Positions 25,789 through 34,946 of a stretch of 61,055 nt of DNA are shown piece after piece. This stretch comes from Acetobacteraceae bacterium (GTDB taxonomy: Bacteria; Pseudomonadota; Alphaproteobacteria; Acetobacterales; Acetobacteraceae), in the NCBI GenBank assembly GCA_947475245.1, contig CANJLW010000025.1, positions 1-61,055 on the forward strand. Direction: 5' to 3'. A model generated the notes under the pieces. The model saw only the letters and a list, made by a program, of their open reading frames with translations. It had not been told where the DNA came from and searched no databases. Position 1 is the first letter of the stretch; each line of letters starts with the position of its first letter. The position numbers and the translations under genes are program-made.

Positions 25789-27435
25789 TCAGCGCGACAG
25801 CGTGAAGCCTTCGTAGTCGTTCGCCGCTACCGCGTCGCACTTCTTGCGATAGCCGGCGAAGCCGCCGACATAGGGCATGAAGACGCGCGGCTTGCCCGGA
25901 ATATTCGAACCCAGGTACCAGGAGTTCGCCAGCGGATACAGGGTGCTGTCCGCGACGTCGTTCACATGCTGCACCCAGTCCCGTTCGGCCTCCGGCTTCG
26001 GCTCGATCCGGGTCATGCCCTTGGCGCGCATCGCGGTCAGGCAGTCGCCGATCCAGTCCATGTGCTGCTCGATCGCCACGATCATCTGCGTCTTCACGGA
26101 TGGGCTGCCCGGACCGGTGATTGTGAACATATTGGGGAAGCCCGACACCATCAGACCCAGATAGGTCAGCGGCCCACCGGCCCATTTCTCCGCCAAGGTC
26201 GGACCGTTGCCGACACGGATGTCGATTTCGCGCAGCGCGCCGGTCATCGCGTCGAAGCCTGTGGCAAAGACGATGGCGTCGAGTTCGTAGTCGCCGTTGG
26301 CCGTCCGCACGCCGGTTTCGGTGATCTCCTGGATCGGCGCGCTGCGCACGTCAACCAGAGTGACGTTCTCGCGGTTATAGGTCTCGTAATAGTTGGTATC
26401 GAGACACAGGCGCTTGGTGCCGATCGGGTGATCTTTCGGCGCCAGCAGTTCGGCTACTGCCTGATCCTTGACGATGGAGCGGATTTTGTTGCGGACGAAC
26501 TCCGACGCCGTATCGTTCGACGCCTTGTTCACCAGCAGGTCGGTATAGGCGTACAGGAAGCTGATGCTGCCGCCTTCGGCCCATTTCGCCTCGTACGCCG
26601 CGTTGCGTTCTTCCTCGCTCACGTCCAGCGCGGATTTCGTCGGGGCGGGGTGGCCGGCAATGCCGAACGGCGTGTCATAGGCCGCAATGCGACGGGCGGT
26701 GTATTCCGACTTGTGCGTGCGCTCTTTCTCCAGGTCCATCGGCGCGTTGCGGGCCGGCAGGCTGTAATTCGCGGTGCGCTGGAACACATGCAGGTGCTTC
26801 GCCTGTTGCGCGATCAGCGGGATCATCTGCACGCCCGACGAACCGGTGCCGATCACGCCGACGCGCAGGCCGGTGAAGTCCACACCCTCGTGCGGGTACA
26901 TGCCGGTGTGGTACCACTTGCCCTTGAAGGACTGGATGCCCTTGAAGTCGGGCACTCGAGGCGTGGACAGATTGCCGGTCGCCATGATGCAGAACGGCGC
27001 GGACACTTCCTCGCCCTTTTCGGTGCGCACGGTCCAGCGATGGGTGGCCGGATCGAATTCCGCCGATTTAATGCGGGTATTCAGCCGCACATCCTTCCGC
27101 AGATCGAACCGATCCGCGACATGGTTGATGTAGCGCAGGATTTCCGGCTGCGTGCCGTAACGCTCCGGCCAGTGCCATTCCTGCTGCAGGCCGTCGTCGA
27201 AGGCGTAGGAGTATTCCAGGCTTTCCACGTCGCAGCGCGCGCCGGGATAGCGGTTCCAGAACCAGGTGCCGCCGACACCGGAGCCCGCTTCGAAGGCGAT
27301 GGCCTTCAGGCCCAGCTTGCGCAACCGATGCAGCGCATACAGCCCGCCGAGACCGCCGCCGACGACGATGGCATCGAGTTGCGCCGTTTGATCCGCGCCC
27401 GCGGCAGAGACTGCCCGTTCCTTGACGTCCGACAT
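25789..27435 (-). CDS. Flavin-containing monooxygenase, Baeyer-Villiger type
   Basis: 548 aa. Two Rossmann motifs are visible: VVGGGLGGLYALHRLR for FAD near residue 25 and GVIGTGSSGVQMIPLI for NADPH near 190. Between them is FKGKWYHTGMYP, the Baeyer-Villiger fingerprint FxGxxxHTxxWP with Tyr in place of Trp. It likely turns cyclic or linear ketones into lactones or esters. The downstream neighbour in the same direction is the solute-binding region's terminator, and upstream is a luciferase-like monooxygenase on the same strand, which fits oxidative attack on a terpenoid- or steroid-like ring (inference). Confidence 0.9.
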   Translation of the reverse strand: MSDVKERAVSAAGADQTAQLDAIVVGGGLGGLYALHRLRKLGLKAIAFEAGSGVGGTWFWNRYPGARCDVESLEYSYAFDDGLQQEWHWPERYGTQPEILRYINHVADRFDLRKDVRLNTRIKSAEFDPATHRWTVRTEKGEEVSAPFCIMATGNLSTPRVPDFKGIQSFKGKWYHTGMYPHEGVDFTGLRVGVIGTGSSGVQMIPLIAQQAKHLHVFQRTANYSLPARNAPMDLEKERTHKSEYTARRIAAYDTPFGIAGHPAPTKSALDVSEEERNAAYEAKWAEGGSISFLYAYTDLLVNKASNDTASEFVRNKIRSIVKDQAVAELLAPKDHPIGTKRLCLDTNYYETYNRENVTLVDVRSAPIQEITETGVRTANGDYELDAIVFATGFDAMTGALREIDIRVGNGPTLAEKWAGGPLTYLGLMVSGFPNMFTITGPGSPSVKTQMIVAIEQHMDWIGDCLTAMRAKGMTRIEPKPEAERDWVQHVNDVADSTLYPLANSWYLGSNIPGKPRVFMPYVGGFAGYRKKCDAVAANDYEGFTLSR

Positions 27436-27509
27436 GAGTGTTCTGTTCCCCGCTTATCGAAAACTACGGCTCTTCAAAGCACGCTTCATCCCGCGCGCCA
27501 ACCCGAAGG

Positions 27510-28595
27510 CTACGCCGGCATCAGATGGCGTACCTTCGGTTGCACTTCCTCGGCCAACAGACGCAACGAGTTTTGCCAGACATCCGGCTTGTCCGCGTAG
27601 TCGAAGCCGAAGACCAGCAGGTTGCCGAAGCCGCCGACGTCGTTATAGACCCGTTCCAGTTTCTCGGCGACCGTCGACGGCGAACCGATCAGCCAGTTGT
27701 GCTTCGCGCAGTATTCGGGGGTAACGTCGGAATCCGGCACGTCGGGATGGTGCTTCAGATATTGGAGGAAGCCGAAGTTACCCAGCAGCGGCAGGAAGTA
27801 TTCGCGCATCATGCGCCCCATCATGCCGCCGACCGACAGAGTCCAGGCTTCCTCGTCGGTGTCGGCGACGAAGACTTCGCGCACCATGCGCCAGTCCGAC
27901 CGCTTCGGCGTGCGCCCGGTCCGCTTCGCGCCTTCTTCCACCGCCGCCCAATGGGTGCCGACATAGGCGGGGTTCAGGTTCAGGCTCAGCGGCAGAAACC
28001 CATGCTCCCCGGCCATTTTCAGCGTGTCGGAGTTGGTCGACAGCCCGGCGACCCCGATCGGCGGATGCGGCTGTTGCAGCGGCTTGATGTGCGGCTTCAG
28101 GAAGCCGTACATCAGCTCGGGCTTCGCGACGTTCCAATACTTGCCCTTGTGCTCGAACGACGGCTCATCGCTCCACAGGCGCAGGATGATGTCCAGGGCT
28201 TCACGAGTCATTTCGCGATTGGCGCCCGACATGCCGTCTACCCCGAACATCGCCCAGTCGCTGGGCAATCCCGACGCGGCGACGCCGAACATCAGCCGTC
28301 CTTCCGACAGATGGTCCAGCATCGCGACGCGGTTCGCGAGTTCGGCGGGATGATGATACGGCAGCAGGAACCCGCCCGGTGCCAGCCGGATACGCTTCGT
28401 CTGCAACAACGCCTGCGCGATCAGCAGATCCGGCGCGGGATGCGGCTCCCACGGGGCGGTGTGGTGTTCGCCGATCCAGGCCTCGGCATAGCCAAGCTCG
28501 TCGAGCCAGCGAAGGGTTTGCAGGTCCCAGTCATGGCCGGCCTTCAGGCCGCGCTCCGGCGGGTGGGACGGCATGGTGAAATAACCGAGCTGCAT
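27510..28595 (-). CDS. Luciferase-like flavin-dependent monooxygenase
   Basis: LLM-class oxidoreductase of 361 aa from ATG 28595, with an AGGAG upstream. Features are YAEAWIGEHHTAPWEPHP near residue 32, a FLLPYHHPAELANRVAMLD segment, and GRLMFGVAASGLPSD. It uses FMNH2 and oxygen. The divergent gene 67 nt away is an acyl-CoA dehydrogenase-like protein; the Baeyer-Villiger enzyme lies 74 nt downstream on the same strand. Confidence 0.9.
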   Translation of the reverse strand: MQLGYFTMPSHPPERGLKAGHDWDLQTLRWLDELGYAEAWIGEHHTAPWEPHPAPDLLIAQALLQTKRIRLAPGGFLLPYHHPAELANRVAMLDHLSEGRLMFGVAASGLPSDWAMFGVDGMSGANREMTREALDIILRLWSDEPSFEHKGKYWNVAKPELMYGFLKPHIKPLQQPHPPIGVAGLSTNSDTLKMAGEHGFLPLSLNLNPAYVGTHWAAVEEGAKRTGRTPKRSDWRMVREVFVADTDEEAWTLSVGGMMGRMMREYFLPLLGNFGFLQYLKHHPDVPDSDVTPEYCAKHNWLIGSPSTVAEKLERVYNDVGGFGNLLVFGFDYADKPDVWQNSLRLLAEEVQPKVRHLMPA

Positions 28596-28662
28596 GGCGG
28601 TCCTCCTGGTTTCTGCTATTGCCGGGACGCTACACCGGAAAACGGCACCAAGGAACAGCGCC

Positions 28663-29721
28663 ATGAGGCAGACAGACCCCCGGATCGACATCTGGCTGGC
28701 AGGCAATGCCGATCCCGTTGCCGATCCCTTACTGGGCATGGAGGCGGCCGGACTCTTCGCGCCGGAGAGCAGCTATGGCGCGATCGCCCGCATCAAGTCC
28801 GACCTGGTGGAGCGTACCGGCCTGATCGGGCTGGCCGGCGTCTGGGGCGGGCGGCAGATGGTGTCGCGCTTCTTCCTGGAACGCTTCGGCACCCCGGCGC
28901 AGATCGCCGCCTGGGGCGGTAAGGGCCTGTCGGTCGCGATCTCCGAACCCGGCGTCGGCGCGCATCCGAAGCTGCTGACCACGCGCGCCGTCGCGCAGGG
29001 CGACGCTGTGCGGATCGACGGCAAAAAGGCCTGGGTCAGCGGCGGCCCGACGGCGGATGCCGTCATCGTCTTCGCCATCACGGCGGAGGATGCCGGCCGC
29101 AAGCGCTACGGCGCATTCCTGGTGCCGACGACGACGCCGGGGTTGAGCATGGCGGAAATGCCGGGCTTCCACGCGCTGCGCCCGTCGCGGCACTGCGCCA
29201 TGACGTTGGATGGGTGCATTGTGCCGCGTTCGGCGCAACTCGGCCCCGACGGCAGTGCCTATGACCGCATGGCGCTCCCGTTCCGCGATGAAGAAGACGC
29301 CGTCGGCACGTTTGGGCTTTTGGGCGCGTTTCGCTATCTCGCGCGTCGGTTGGGCCAAGGGGGAGATAAGGCGGGGGATAAGGGGGGAGATAAGGCGGGG
29401 GATAAGGCGGAGGAGGCGGCGCTGTCGTTGGGCGGGATCGCGGCGCTGATCGCGGTGTTTGCCGCCGGGGCGGAGGCCGTGGTGGCGCAACTGGACGCGG
29501 GGGCGCTGGAAACCGGCTCCCCCGTTCTGGTCGGGCTGCGCGTATTGGCGACCGATCTTCTGGCGCGATGCCGGGGCCATATCGACGCGCATGGCGCGCC
29601 GGCGAATGCCGACGCGGTCGCGACCATGCTGTCGGATATCGAGGCCGTGCTGGGCGTCGCGCGCGGTCCCAGGCTGGCACGTCAGGCGCGGCTGGGCACC
29701 GCGCTGTTCAGGGGACGGTAA
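28663..29721 (+). CDS. Divergent acyl-CoA dehydrogenase-like protein with GDK-repeat insert
   Basis: 352 aa from ATG 28663. The middle-domain motif SEPGVGAHPKLLTTRAVAQ and the following KKAWVSGGPTADAV identify the acyl-CoA dehydrogenase fold, but the protein is short. The N-terminal helical domain is trimmed, and the C-terminal GGxG segment is not recognisable. At residues 234-249, where the C-terminal helical domain begins, a run of four GDK[AG] repeats is inserted. It may be a non-canonical or inactive family member. It converges, 3 nt apart, on a lipoprotein gene. Confidence 0.75.
   Translation: MRQTDPRIDIWLAGNADPVADPLLGMEAAGLFAPESSYGAIARIKSDLVERTGLIGLAGVWGGRQMVSRFFLERFGTPAQIAAWGGKGLSVAISEPGVGAHPKLLTTRAVAQGDAVRIDGKKAWVSGGPTADAVIVFAITAEDAGRKRYGAFLVPTTTPGLSMAEMPGFHALRPSRHCAMTLDGCIVPRSAQLGPDGSAYDRMALPFRDEEDAVGTFGLLGAFRYLARRLGQGGDKAGDKGGDKAGDKAEEAALSLGGIAALIAVFAAGAEAVVAQLDAGALETGSPVLVGLRVLATDLLARCRGHIDAHGAPANADAVATMLSDIEAVLGVARGPRLARQARLGTALFRGR
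29362..29409 (+). repeat. Four tandem 12-bp repeats encoding GDK[AG]
   Basis: In-frame 12-bp units alternate GGAGATAAGGCG and GGGGATAAGGSG, encoding a Lys/Asp-rich loop within the acyl-CoA dehydrogenase-like protein. The array looks prone to length change without frame loss. Confidence 0.85.
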
Positions 29722-29724
29722 CTA

Positions 29725-30165
29725 TCAGGGACCGGTAACCGTCACCGCCACGCGCACGACGCCGTCGCCGGGGATCAGTTTCACCGCGAAGCTGTCGGCA
29801 CCGACGAAGCCGCGGAACGGCGTATAGTCGATCCGGGTGGCGTCGCCGACCTGGTGCACAAAGACCTTCCCATGGTTCGGGCGACCCGTCAGCAGGGCGG
29901 AGGCGAAGGGCCGGCCGCGCTGGTCGACGCTGACCGCGCACCAGCCGCCGTCGTTGCCCAGCTTGATCGCGGCATCGACGGCCTGGCCATCGGTCACCGC
30001 CGGCTTGGCGCCCTGGCAGGTTTTCGCGCCGCCGGTCTGATCCGCGGCGAAGATCCGCAACGTCGAGTTCGGCTGTGCCTGCTTGGTCTCCGCGCAGCCT
30101 TGCAGCAGAACGGGGGCGGAAGCCAGGGCGAGCAGAGTGGCAACGCGGGATAAAGCGGTCGTCAT
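29725..30165 (-). CDS. Small lipoprotein of unknown function
   Basis: 146 aa from ATG 30165, with AGGAG 10 nt upstream. Residues 1-23 are a signal peptide ending in the lipobox LLQG-C24. The mature part has two further Cys (KTCQGAKP and GGWCAVSV) and a short beta-rich domain ending in RVAVTVT. The pattern resembles a surface Ig-like or cadherin-like fold, but no family is recognised with certainty. It is convergent with the upstream dehydrogenase-like gene and divergent from an aldo/keto reductase. Confidence 0.8.
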   Translation of the reverse strand: MTTALSRVATLLALASAPVLLQGCAETKQAQPNSTLRIFAADQTGGAKTCQGAKPAVTDGQAVDAAIKLGNDGGWCAVSVDQRGRPFASALLTGRPNHGKVFVHQVGDATRIDYTPFRGFVGADSFAVKLIPGDGVVRVAVTVTGP

Positions 30166-30352
30166 GGCGTGCGAATCTCCTGTGCGCCGGGTCGCCGCGT
30201 GATTCGGCATCGCGGTGGATCGGCGGGCGGATACATACCGCTTATCCCGCCAATTGAAAGCCGGAACCCGTCTCGTCCCCCCAAACCATGCCCCTGTCGC
30301 TTGCCGTTCACCTGACGCAGAGTATCGCCTGGGCAAGGCAAGGAGCACTTCG

Positions 30353-31294
30353 ATGGATATTCGCAATCTCGGCCATTCCGGTCTGCGCGTTTCGACGATC
30401 GGACTTGGCTGCAACAATTTCGGCGGGCGCATCGATAAGGAGGCGACCCGCGCCGTTATCCACAAGGCGCTGGATCTCGGCATCACCCTGTTCGACACGG
30501 CCGATACCTACGGTAATCGCGGCGGCTCGGAAACGCTGATGGGTGAAATCCTGGGCGACGATCGCAAGCGCATCGTGCTGGCGACCAAGTTCGCGATGCC
30601 GATGGACGACGTGGGCGTGAAGATCGGCGGTTCGCGTCGTTATATCATGAACGCGGTGGAAGACAGTCTGCGCCGCCTGCGCACCGACTGGATCGACCTG
30701 TATCAGATGCACCAGACCGACCCGCGCACCCCGATCGAGGAGACGCTGCGGGCGCTCGACGATCTGGTACGGCAGGGCAAGGTGCGCTACATCGGCTGTT
30801 CCAACTTCGCGGGGTGGCAGTTGGTGGAGGCGGCCTGGACCGCGCGCGCCAATGGCCTGAACGCCTTTGTATCGCATCAGGACGAGTATTCCCTGGTCTT
30901 CCGCCGTCCCGAGGCCGAACTGATGCCCGCCGCGCGCAAGTACGGGCTTGGGATGTTGCCGTATTTCCCGCTGGCGAGCGGATTGCTGACCGGCAAGTAC
31001 CGCCGCAATGCCACGCTGCCGGCCGGCACGCGCCTGGCCAACGCGCAAAACCTCGCGGATCGCTATCTGACCGAGCGGAACTGGCAAATCTCGGAAAAAC
31101 TGGGTGATTTTGTCGAGGCGCGCGGCCGCACGATGCTGGAACTCGCGTTTTCCTGGCTGCTGGCGCAAAGCCCGGTATCGAGCGTGATCGCCGGCGCGAC
31201 GAAGCCGGAACAGCTGGAACAGAACGTCAAGGCCGGAAGCTGGGTGCTGACGGCGGATGAACTGGCGGAGATTGATCGGATCACGACCGGCTAG
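30353..31294 (+). CDS. Aldo/keto reductase
   Basis: NADPH-dependent reductase of 313 aa from ATG 30353 (AAGGAG upstream). The catalytic tetrad is visible: D48 and Y53 in FDTADTYG, K79 in LATKFA, and His in YQMHQTD. The C-terminal coenzyme-binding part has SSVIAGATKPEQLEQN. It belongs to the YghZ/Tas-like branch that reduces aldehydes and ketones. It stands alone between a lipoprotein gene and tRNA-Phe. Confidence 0.92.
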   Translation: MDIRNLGHSGLRVSTIGLGCNNFGGRIDKEATRAVIHKALDLGITLFDTADTYGNRGGSETLMGEILGDDRKRIVLATKFAMPMDDVGVKIGGSRRYIMNAVEDSLRRLRTDWIDLYQMHQTDPRTPIEETLRALDDLVRQGKVRYIGCSNFAGWQLVEAAWTARANGLNAFVSHQDEYSLVFRRPEAELMPAARKYGLGMLPYFPLASGLLTGKYRRNATLPAGTRLANAQNLADRYLTERNWQISEKLGDFVEARGRTMLELAFSWLLAQSPVSSVIAGATKPEQLEQNVKAGSWVLTADELAEIDRITTG

Positions 31295-31313
31295 CGGAAG
31301 GACGAGCGGAAAA

Positions 31314-31389
31314 TGGTGCCCAGGGGCGGAATCGAACCACCGACACTGCGATTTTCAGTCGCATGCTCTACCAACTGAGCTACCTGGGC
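31314..31389 (-). tRNA. tRNA-Phe (anticodon GAA)
   Basis: Complete cloverleaf on the minus strand: acceptor GCCCAGG/CCTGGGC, D arm GCTC...GAGC, anticodon stem TGCGA/TCGCA around loop CTGAAAA, and a T arm with TTCGATT. CCA is encoded (31314-31316). Confidence 0.97.
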
Positions 31390-31448
31390 ACTGCGCGTCA
31401 CGTCTCAGCGCGTTGGAGGCGCGTCATTAGACCAACACAGAACGGGGA

Positions 31449-31637
31449 TCAAGTCGGTTCCGACAAAGAAGGTGCATCCTCGTCCAATTCGACCGGCGGG
31501 CCGGGAATGCGGTACTGCCCGGTCAGCCAGCGCCCCAGATCGACGTTTGCGCAGCGAACGGAGCAGAAAGGGCGGGATTTCTCGGTCGGCGGTTTGCCGC
31601 AGATCGGGCAGGGCGTTGCCGAGGGCTTAAGGCTCAT
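31449..31637 (-). CDS. yacG: DNA gyrase inhibitor YacG
   Basis: 62-aa zinc-binding protein that binds GyrB and blocks DNA binding by gyrase. The Cys4 zinc site C10-x2-C13 and C25-x3-C29 is intact, followed by a family-typical VDLGRWLTGQYRIPG. Its start overlaps the end of the ribonuclease gene by 11 nt. The order infA-maf-rne/rng-yacG is conserved in Alphaproteobacteria. Confidence 0.93.
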   Translation of the reverse strand: MSLKPSATPCPICGKPPTEKSRPFCSVRCANVDLGRWLTGQYRIPGPPVELDEDAPSLSEPT

Positions 31638-32730
31638 GCGGGGTCTCCAGGCTCCAACCCATCAGACTCGGGTCGTCGCGCAGCATCAAAATACGTCCCG
31701 TCCGTCGCGTGAAGTCCTCCTGCGCCGACGAGTCGCGCCGTAGAGCCGTCACGATCGCCGGCTCGGCGCGCAGCGTGGCGGGACCCGAGCCGGTATCCCG
31801 GCAGAGCGCGCGCAGCGCGGCCAGCCCGGCGGCATGGGGGCCGGCCAGCACCTCGTGCAACGGCGGGCGGCGGCGGGCGCGCACGATTTCGGCCAGGCCA
31901 AGCGCGGAGAAGCCCAAAAACCGAGGCCGCAGTGGATCGTCGGCCAAGGCCGCCGCGAAAGAGGGGCCGAGTGCGGCACGCTTTTTGACGGAGAGTCCGG
32001 CCAGATCGACGACGATGGCGCCGGACAGATTGCGCAGCCTGATCTGGGCGGCGATCGCGCCCAGCATGGCTTCGTTCATCGCCAGATGCCGATCGATCTT
32101 CCCGCGTCGTTCGGCGACCATGCGCCCGCCGTCGACATCGATCGCCACCAGCGCCGGGGTGGGGTAGATCGACAGGCGACCGCCGAAGGGCAGTTCGACC
32201 TCGGCTTGTTCCAGCGCGTCGATCGCGGTTGCCAAGGCGTCGCCGAACACACCCGTCTGAACCGATACCCGCGCGCCGAACGGCCCGCGCAGTTGGGCGG
32301 CAAGCGACAGATCGTCCACCAGGATCGGCGCGTCGGGATAGCGTTCGGCCAGTTCCACCAGCGGCGACGGACCGCGGCGCACCAGCCCTACCGGACCTTC
32401 GGGTGGGGGTGGAGCGACCTTGGCGGTCAGGCGCGGGCCTTTGCCGCCCTGCGCGGCGCGCGCGATGCCAACCGCGACGATCATGCCCTCGCTCAGCCCC
32501 TTGGCGCCCTCGCTGTCCGGCAGGAAGCCCTCGGCATCGCCCAGGGTCACGAACGCGCCGGCCATCGCGGGGACCACGGAGACCACGCGCCCCCGATACA
32601 CGTCGCCGATGCCGTCCGGCGCGTTCGGCCGCCAGATCGCGAAATCCAGCAAGGTATCGTCCCGCGCCGCCGCGATCCGGATTTCCCCGGGGCCGGCGCT
32701 GGCGCGGAGTTCAATCACGGGATCGACCAT
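31627..32730 (-). CDS. Short ribonuclease E/G family protein
   Basis: 367 aa, shorter than RNase G (about 490) and far shorter than RNase E. The S1-type RNA-binding segment is at about 45-75 (YRGRVVSVVPAMAGAFVTLG). The catalytic-core strand AIVVDLAGLSVKKRAAL contains the expected Asp, and a FSALGLAEIVRARRRPPL stretch replaces the usual LGL-E-T-R-K. No zinc-link CPxC motif is seen, so tetramer formation as in RNase E is unlikely. This short form beside maf and yacG is widespread in Alphaproteobacteria. It overlaps maf by 16 nt. Confidence 0.87.
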   Translation of the reverse strand: MVDPVIELRASAGPGEIRIAAARDDTLLDFAIWRPNAPDGIGDVYRGRVVSVVPAMAGAFVTLGDAEGFLPDSEGAKGLSEGMIVAVGIARAAQGGKGPRLTAKVAPPPPEGPVGLVRRGPSPLVELAERYPDAPILVDDLSLAAQLRGPFGARVSVQTGVFGDALATAIDALEQAEVELPFGGRLSIYPTPALVAIDVDGGRMVAERRGKIDRHLAMNEAMLGAIAAQIRLRNLSGAIVVDLAGLSVKKRAALGPSFAAALADDPLRPRFLGFSALGLAEIVRARRRPPLHEVLAGPHAAGLAALRALCRDTGSGPATLRAEPAIVTALRRDSSAQEDFTRRTGRILMLRDDPSLMGWSLETPHEP

Positions 32731-33299
32731 CCCGCGCCGCGCAGCATCTGCGCGGTTTCGAACAACGGCAGTCCGACGACGCCGGAATAGCTGCCGGACA
32801 GAAAGCGCACGAAGCTCGCGGCCTGTCCGTTAATTGCATAGCCGCCGGCTTTGCCCTCGCCTTCACCGGTGGCGAGGTAGGCGTCGATCTGCGCCGGGGA
32901 TAGTCGCACGAAGGCCACAACGGTTTCGCACAGGCGTTCGACCCGTCGACCGTCCGGGGTCATCAGCGCAACGGCGGTCAGCACGCGATGGCGGCGGCCG
33001 GACAGCAGGGTCAGGCAGTCCCGCACCTGCTTTGTGTTCTCTGCTTTCGGCAGGATGCGGCGACCGACGGCGACGACGGTATCGGCGGCCAGCACGAAAC
33101 AGTCGGGTTCGGGGGATGCGGCCAGCTTTTCCCGCGCCATGCGTTCGGCGTAGGGGCGCGGCAGCTCCAGCCGAGCGGGCGCTTCATCGATGTCGGGGGA
33201 GGTGACGCGATCCGGCACGATGCCGATCTGCGCCAGTAAGGTCAGGCGGCGCGGACTCGAAGACGCCAGGACCAGCCTGGCTGGGCCTGTTGCCATCAT
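32715..33299 (-). CDS. maf: Maf-like nucleoside triphosphate pyrophosphatase
   Basis: 194-aa house-cleaning pyrophosphatase acting on non-canonical or methylated nucleotides (dTTP/UTP or m7GTP type). It has the phosphate-loop LASSSPRR near residue 11, the catalytic-base motif VLAADTVV, and GGYAINGQAASFVRFLSGSY. The start is ATG 33299 or the second codon. It lies 16 nt downstream of infA. Confidence 0.92.
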   Translation of the reverse strand: MMATGPARLVLASSSPRRLTLLAQIGIVPDRVTSPDIDEAPARLELPRPYAERMAREKLAASPEPDCFVLAADTVVAVGRRILPKAENTKQVRDCLTLLSGRRHRVLTAVALMTPDGRRVERLCETVVAFVRLSPAQIDAYLATGEGEGKAGGYAINGQAASFVRFLSGSYSGVVGLPLFETAQMLRGAGWSIP

Positions 33300-33315
33300 G
33301 GGGCCTCGCGCGCGG

Positions 33316-33534
33316 CTATTTGAAGCGGAAGGTGATGCGGCCCTTCGACAGGTCGTATGGCGTCATTTCGACGTTGACCCGGTCACCGGCCAACACGCGG
33401 ATGCGGTTCTTGCGCATCTTGCCGCTGGTATGGGCAAGGATTGAATGCTCGTTATCGAGCTTCACGCGGAACATGGCATTGGGCAAAAGCTCCATCACGG
33501 TGCCGCTGAATTCGATCATATCTTCTTTGGACAT
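33316..33534 (-). CDS. infA: Translation initiation factor IF-1
   Basis: 72-aa S1-fold protein, exact family length, with the typical start [13 protein letters not shown] and end [18 protein letters not shown] lies 5 nt before the start. First gene of the conserved infA-maf-rne-yacG block on the minus strand. Confidence 0.98.
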   Translation of the reverse strand: MSKEDMIEFSGTVMELLPNAMFRVKLDNEHSILAHTSGKMRKNRIRVLAGDRVNVEMTPYDLSKGRITFRFK

Positions 33535-33611
33535 CAGGCCTCTTGATACGGTTGATTTCGCGGCGGAACATGATGTCCGTCGCGTCGCAGGTCAAGCAGC
33601 ACGTATCCGTC

Positions 33612-33639
33612 CAGTTGGGGACGGCACAGTTGGGGACGG
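33612..33639. repeat. Two copies of CAGTTGGGGACGG
   Basis: The 13-mer CAGTTGGGGACGG occurs at 33612 and 33627 (15-bp period) in the 122-bp gap between hisD and infA. It may be a fragment of a dispersed repeat or a binding site for a regulator of infA. Nothing else is seen in the gap. Confidence 0.5.
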
Positions 33640-33656
33640 TATCGGGGGAAATGGCT

Positions 33657-34946
33657 TCATTGGCCCAGGCGAAGGGCGATGCTGCGCGCATGGGCCTGCA
33701 AGCCCTCGGCCTCCGCCAGGGCAACGGCGGCGGGGCCTACCTTGGCCAGGGCCGAACGATCCGCCCCGACGAACGTCGTGCGCTTCAGGAAGTCGAACAC
33801 CGACAGGCCCGAAGCGAACCGGGCGGAGCGGCCGGTCGGCAGCACATGGTTCGGGCCGGCAATGTAGTCGCCGACGGCTTCCGGCGCGTAGGCACCCAGG
33901 AACACCGCGCCGGCGTGGCGAATGCGGGCGAATACCGCTTCGGGATCGCGCAGCATCAGTTGCAGATGCTCCGGCGCCAGCCGATCCGACAGAGCTGCCG
34001 CTTCTTCCCAGTCGCGCACCAGGATGATCGCGCCGTGCGCCTGCCAGCTTGCCCCGGCGATGGCCGAACGGGGCAGGGTGGGAATTTCGGCGGCGACGGC
34101 GTCGGCGACGGCGTCGGCGAACGCCGCGCTGTCCGTGATTAAAATCGCCTGCGCAGCCTCGTCATGTTCGGCCTGTGCCAACAGATCGACGGCCACGCGT
34201 CTGGGGTCGTTGTCGGCGTCGGCCAGGATGACGACTTCCGACGGACCGGCGATGGAATCGATGCCGACATGGCCGAACACCTGTCGCTTGGCTTCCGCGA
34301 CATAGGCGTTGCCGGGCCCGACGATCCGATCGACCGGAGCGATGGTCGCGGTGCCATAGGCCAGGGCGGCGACGGCCTGCGCGCCGCCGATGCGGTAGAC
34401 TTCCGTCACCCCCGCCCGTCGCGCCGCCGCCAGCACCAGCGGGTTCAGCACGCCGTCGGGGCTTGGCACGCACATCGCGATGCGACCCACACCCGCCGCG
34501 CGCGCGGGAATCGCGTTCATCAGCACCGATGACGGATAGGCAGCCTTGCCGCCCGGCACATAAATCCCAACCGCGTCCAGCGCCGTCCAGCGCATACCCA
34601 GGGTCAGACCGGCGTCATCCGTCACGCGCAGGTCGGCGGGCAGTTGCGCCCGGTGGAATGCTTCGATCCGCGTCGCCGCCAGGTCCAGCGCGGCGGCGAG
34701 GTCGGTGGGAATGGACGCCGTCGCGGCATCGATTTCCGCCGTCGTCACCCGCAGCCGATCGACGGTCAGCGATTGCCGGTCGAACCGGTTGGTGTAATCG
34801 ATCACGGCGGCATCGCCGTCCTCTCGGACCTTGGCGATGATCGCGGATACCACGTCGTCGACGGTTTTCGTCGTTTCCCGCGCCTGCGACAGCAGAATTT
34901 TGAACGCGGCCTCGAACCCCGTATCGGCGGTCGAAAGTCGAATCAT
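33657..34946 (-). CDS. hisD: Histidinol dehydrogenase
   Basis: 429-aa zinc enzyme for the last two steps of histidine synthesis (histidinol to histidine). It contains the dinucleotide-fold region AVAALAYGTATIAPVDRIVGPGN (about 200-222), then DSIAGPSEVVILADAD and, later, a zinc-site region with QAEHDEAAQ and APEHLQL. The start ATG 34946 overlaps the hisG stop (ATGA), so the two genes are translationally coupled. The longer open frame upstream is hisG in another frame. Confidence 0.97.
   Translation of the reverse strand: MIRLSTADTGFEAAFKILLSQARETTKTVDDVVSAIIAKVREDGDAAVIDYTNRFDRQSLTVDRLRVTTAEIDAATASIPTDLAAALDLAATRIEAFHRAQLPADLRVTDDAGLTLGMRWTALDAVGIYVPGGKAAYPSSVLMNAIPARAAGVGRIAMCVPSPDGVLNPLVLAAARRAGVTEVYRIGGAQAVAALAYGTATIAPVDRIVGPGNAYVAEAKRQVFGHVGIDSIAGPSEVVILADADNDPRRVAVDLLAQAEHDEAAQAILITDSAAFADAVADAVAAEIPTLPRSAIAGASWQAHGAIILVRDWEEAAALSDRLAPEHLQLMLRDPEAVFARIRHAGAVFLGAYAPEAVGDYIAGPNHVLPTGRSARFASGLSVFDFLKRTTFVGADRSALAKVGPAAVALAEAEGLQAHARSIALRLGQ

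Noticed and set aside
25750-27600. A long plus-strand open frame over the monooxygenase gene
   Set aside because: Antisense to a gene with intact FAD/NADPH motifs; no recognisable domain of its own.
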